This document shows, piece after piece, positions 63,001 to 64,000 of a stretch of DNA of 64,000 nt (the first letter of the stretch is position 1; each line of letters begins with the position of its first letter). A program made the position numbers and the translations under genes. The notes under the pieces are model-generated. The model was not told the origin of the DNA and searched no databases. It saw only the letters and a program-made list of their open reading frames with translations. This DNA is from JAGVIE01 sp964520905 (lineage in GTDB: Bacteria > Bacteroidota > Ignavibacteria > UBA10030 > SZUA-254), in assembly GCA_964520905.1 (NCBI GenBank), contig CAZFQL010000007.1:112329-176328 (forward strand), read 5' to 3'.

Positions 63001-64000
63001 GATACTGGACTCTGACTGCCGCAGGTGGATTGACGTTCTCATCGTACAACGGCACGTTCACGTTTATCAATCCGGGCGACCTCGATGGTGGAGCGACGCC
63101 TGGTAACTTTGTTGTTCGACGATACAATTCGGGAAGCTGGTCTTCGACGACAACCGGGACGAGAACTTTGACAACGACTGAGGCAACTGGCATAACCGCC
63201 ATGAGTGACTTTGCAATCGGTGAGCTGGTGGTGTACTATCTGACGGTTCAGGCGACAACAGGAGGGACGATTACTGCTCCTGCATTATCACCTGTCGCAG
63301 TCGACTATGGTGTAGCAACGACGATAACAGCATCGGCGAACACGGGCTATCATTTTGTAAACTGGACGAACCCAGTAGGAACCGCGTCAATAACCGATGC
63401 GAATGCGATCAGCACGACCGCCACGCTTACATCAGGTGATGCAACGGTACAAGCGAACTTTGCGATCAACACCTACACCATCACGCCTAGCCTGGTAGGT
63501 AGTGGAACAATTACACCATCGACGCCCCAGACGGTGGACTACGGAACCGACAAACAATTCACATTCAGCCCGGACCTCGGGTATCATTTTGACAGTTTGC
63601 TCGTTGATGACATTCATGTCGATTCGATAACGAGCTTTACATTTAAAAACGTAACGACCGGACCACATACGATTGAGGCATATTTCTCAATTGACATGTA
63701 CTCTCTGACGGTATCAACGACCGCAGGTGGATCCATCACGGTTCCAGGATCATCTCCTGTGTCGGTTGCTTACAACGTGCCTGAGACAATCACTGCTTTG
63801 GCAGACGTGGGCTACATATTCACAGGTTGGACGGTGGAAAGCGGTAGTGCTTCAATCGCAACTCCATCAGCGCTGAGTACAACAGCCATTTTGACAAGCG
63901 GCGATGCAACAGTTAGAGCGAATTTCGTACTCAACACATACCAGTTGACAGTGACTGCGACGACAGGAGGAACAATAACAGTTCCTTCCTCATCACCGGT
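57045..64000 (+). CDS. Giant repetitive surface protein, open at the window end
   Basis: One frame runs from the ATG at 57045 (GGGAG 4 bases before) to the window edge without a stop: 2318 complete codons. It has a signal peptide (MKHSTIFLSIIIVIIVLLF), a G8-like start (GSWNTAGTWIPSGVPTSGD), then about 1900 residues of Thr/Ser/Gly/Asn-rich units with the theme NGTF-T-STVxFSGT...FNNLTI. From about residue 2065 come three to four InlB/Flg_new-like repeats of 75-80 residues (LTVxATTGGTITxPxxSPV...TLTSGDATVxANF). It is probably an adhesin or stalk protein secreted by T9SS; the C-terminal tail is outside the window. No catalytic domain is seen. Confidence 0.88.
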   Translation, partial: MKHSTIFLSIIIVIIVLLFTAPGIAGLKISVTTGSWNTAGTWIPSGVPTSGDSVVIQAGHTVTLDVNGTCGALNVIGTLTYQAKNNRTFTVTTSAGLSGNVNISGTFAFAANRGQRLTLAGNFTCTGTFNNSTGNNGSIIFNGTGVKTISSIANLKAIEVKNSSLTLQAASNLTLTSGGGDVNALKVSAGTFDPNTKLITGSGTSNVLTVTGSTSTLKVDAATFGGNYTSFETRLFQSSSTVNYSGTIQTVDNAPAYQNIIISGSGTKTLGGNTTINGNLSVNSGTLNLSTFTANRSTAGGTIIVANGATLKIGGINSFPSNYTTHSLGFTSTVEYSGTSQTVTAESYGNLTLSSSGTKTMPGTAITIAGNFTMSGTASATAGNAITINGNVFIGSGTAFNGSTFSHSVAGNWTNDGIFTGSTSTVTFSGTNASISGSGTNNFNNLTITGNGITAGASTNLTVAGGFSTSGAGTFTHTTGGAGTVTMSGASKTISGTGISFNNLTLSGSIGTTSSSTIAGNLTVNGSLSATSGTITMSGTSKTISGAGTITVNALDVPGTISTSNSFSMASNLSVSGSLTATAGTVTFTGTSTLSGTANLFNVTLSGTSLQLGATSILGIAGAFTLTSGTFDVTTTAPNTVNYNGSGAQTISTTYSNLIFSGGGTKTAGAALTINNDLTIGSGVTFDPSSFTHTLYGNWINNGSFTAGSSTIQMLGSADVSITGATTFNTLTINKDNALNVVTLNDDISTATLNMTTGKMITGSNKVTVTSDRSGSGAIIGTITRTHTFSNSTAYAFEGPNNLITFTGGGTNPYSITVKVELVGPSDFSPVGITVNRTYTISQTGGSGYTATLRLHYEDIELNGNDEDELEMWVFDGGVWTDSSKTSNSSTDNWVEKIGLSGITTRWTLLAPVLGVLDWNGSVSSAWENADNWTIVSGSPNKPPTALEVVRFGFTAFTNNPTVTDPATVRSFQMGSAQTVTVTLSGGDVTVKGSTGNLGGFFTSDVTHTINVNGQTLDVGGTLTLCDGTVDRRINITVGSGTMIVRGDLNHLGNSGISFSGAGNIIVKGNWNIGGLAPFSAGTSTATYDGSGSQTVAGGITYNNLTFNKSGGEATLSTETTVNGNLTLSTAGTFQVNAPLTVAGNVSINTGTTLNGNSTTIYVGGNWTESGTFIPSAGTVQFNGSGSQSIAASTFNNLTINKSGVATLTGNLGVNGNLTVSGGTFDLSTFTANRNSPGGSLTLGAGTILKIGTGSNYPENFTTNTLSNSSTVEYIGTGTQSVAAVTYGNLTLSNGGSNSKTLAGATAVAGDLLINSAATLDEGSFSLNVAGNWTNNGTFTPSLGTVTLSGIGKTLSGPTTFNNLTTSGSYTGSSDIVVNGTMNVIGTYAAGGTTTSFSGNFSNTGNFTSSGTATFTGTGAQMIAMNSGFNSSGTVNFNGTVAPAFTDATSPTLTNLNINNTGGISPVTAWTAGGTFTIGSGATFAGGSLTHAFNSTFNNGGTISSSGTLLFSPSSSVTLTLLGTAFSSTGTVEFGGPGQITISGGTPSFNSVNITNINLAGITPATNWSLNGGIFIGSGATLNGGTGLSHTVSGDWTNNGTFNGGTSDVTMNNSVNAVIGGTGTTTFNNLTIATLAIIGADASFNVSGNFVDNGTFNATGVTVSFTGSSPSTISGSTAVPFENLTIAKSSSATTTLAVNLTEVTDLTISSGTLDASMFTIPQNLLGGGTLTIGSADGTLKIGGTNTLPTFDTYSFDATSTVEYNGSNQTVPAQSYGNLTLSGSGTKTMPGSAMNLAGNFTMSSAATATAGNTLIVNRYFTLGSGATFSAGSFSHQVKGNWSNSGIFNANTSTFTFNGGAAQTMSGSTFNNLTINNSSGIALLTDETVNGTLTLQNGNVTTGANKMCVGSGGSISRTSGHIIGNFQKIFSTGTQSFTFPIGTGTNYTPVALSFANVTGAGNVTATTTASEHANISTSGINSSKSVNRYWTLTAAGGLTFSSYNGTFTFINPGDLDGGATPGNFVVRRYNSGSWSSTTTGTRTLTTTEATGITAMSDFAIGELVVYYLTVQATTGGTITAPALSPVAVDYGVATTITASANTGYHFVNWTNPVGTASITDANAISTTATLTSGDATVQANFAINTYTITPSLVGSGTITPSTPQTVDYGTDKQFTFSPDLGYHFDSLLVDDIHVDSITSFTFKNVTTGPHTIEAYFSIDMYSLTVSTTAGGSITVPGSSPVSVAYNVPETITALADVGYIFTGWTVESGSASIATPSALSTTAILTSGDATVRANFVLNTYQLTVTATTGGTITVPSSSP
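58035..58283 (+). repeat. Internal 83-codon duplication, copy 1
   Basis: This segment aligns without gaps to 62316-62564 (both 249 bases), with shared stretches such as GGCAGCGGAACGAAGAC-like and ATGCCTGGT. It shows that the surface protein grew by segment duplication. Confidence 0.65.
62316..62564 (+). repeat. Internal 83-codon duplication, copy 2
   Basis: Second copy of the segment at 58035-58283 in the same frame. The copies are over 4 kb apart, and other related units lie between. Confidence 0.65.

Noticed and set aside
57762..63668. Many minus-strand frames of 60-186 codons inside the surface protein gene
   Set aside because: They are shadows of a Thr/Ser/Gly-rich repeat in the plus frame (reverse reading rich in Val, Pro, Leu); none has a ribosome site or recognisable domain.

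Overview
The window looks like a chromosomal contig from a Bacteroidota/Chlorobiota-type bacterium, most likely an Ignavibacteria-like lineage. Three large secreted proteins (10517-11200, 36517-39447, 44098-46671) end in a type IX secretion (T9SS) sorting tail with the NFPNPFNPTTT / NYPNPFNPTTT signature typical of that group. The assignment rests on these tails and on the style of the housekeeping proteins; no rRNA gene is present. A run of 100 Ns at 50192-50291 shows that this is an assembled scaffold.

Layout. 1-6135: end of a diadenylate cyclase, then pcm and miaA, a tRNA-Pro with an adjacent GIY-YIG nuclease gene, a response regulator, der, a CoA-disulfide-reductase-like enzyme and upp. 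6306-11200: three exported proteins, the last with a T9SS tail. 11339-15822: stringent-response rel, an HU/IHF-like protein, ruvX, mtgA and an AlbA_2/winged-helix regulator, closely packed. 15897-19841: a very large PAS/GAF hybrid histidine kinase. 19869-27898: a trmH-family gene divergent from cmk-ispH-rpsA, then mtaB, a membrane protein, truA and an M48 metalloprotease. 28124-29443: a CNNM/CBS membrane protein. 29512-36442: a surface-glycan cluster (polymerase/ligase, flippase, methyltransferase, two glycosyltransferases, a DUF2064 protein) running into nadD. 36517-49525: an accessory stretch with a secreted subtilase, a 62-residue membrane protein, a STAS protein, a DUF4402-like protein, two response regulators, a secreted sugar-dehydrogenase-like protein, a lipoprotein and a frameshifted Mrr-type nuclease. 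49729-50760: tRNA-Arg(CCT) followed by a tandem array of 192-bp structured units. 50789-56464: proS, dnaE, trxA. 57045-64000: one giant repetitive surface protein that stays open to the window edge.

The most unusual object is the array behind tRNA-Arg. Each 192-bp unit carries several perfect hairpins, one stem shows a compensatory base-pair change between copies, and each unit ends in a sequence resembling the 3' half of the adjacent tRNA. Other notable points: a recurring promoter form TTGnnn-N17-TAnn(T/A)T seen ahead of about a dozen genes, which also settles several start codons; a terminator-like hairpin between the predicted rel promoter and its start codon; a candidate small RNA with its own promoter and terminator (about 41493-41574); and ~68-bp imperfect direct repeats bracketing a coiled-coil response regulator gene.

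How the genes work together: the housekeeping genes cover translation fidelity and tRNA modification (miaA, mtaB, truA, trmH family, proS, rpsA, der), nucleotide and second-messenger metabolism (upp, cmk, cdaA, rel, nadD), replication and recombination (dnaE, ruvX) and envelope building (mtgA, glycan cluster). The accessory genes are mostly exported, surface or signalling proteins, consistent with a lifestyle invested in T9SS-type secretion and surface attachment. All functions are inferred from sequence reading alone.
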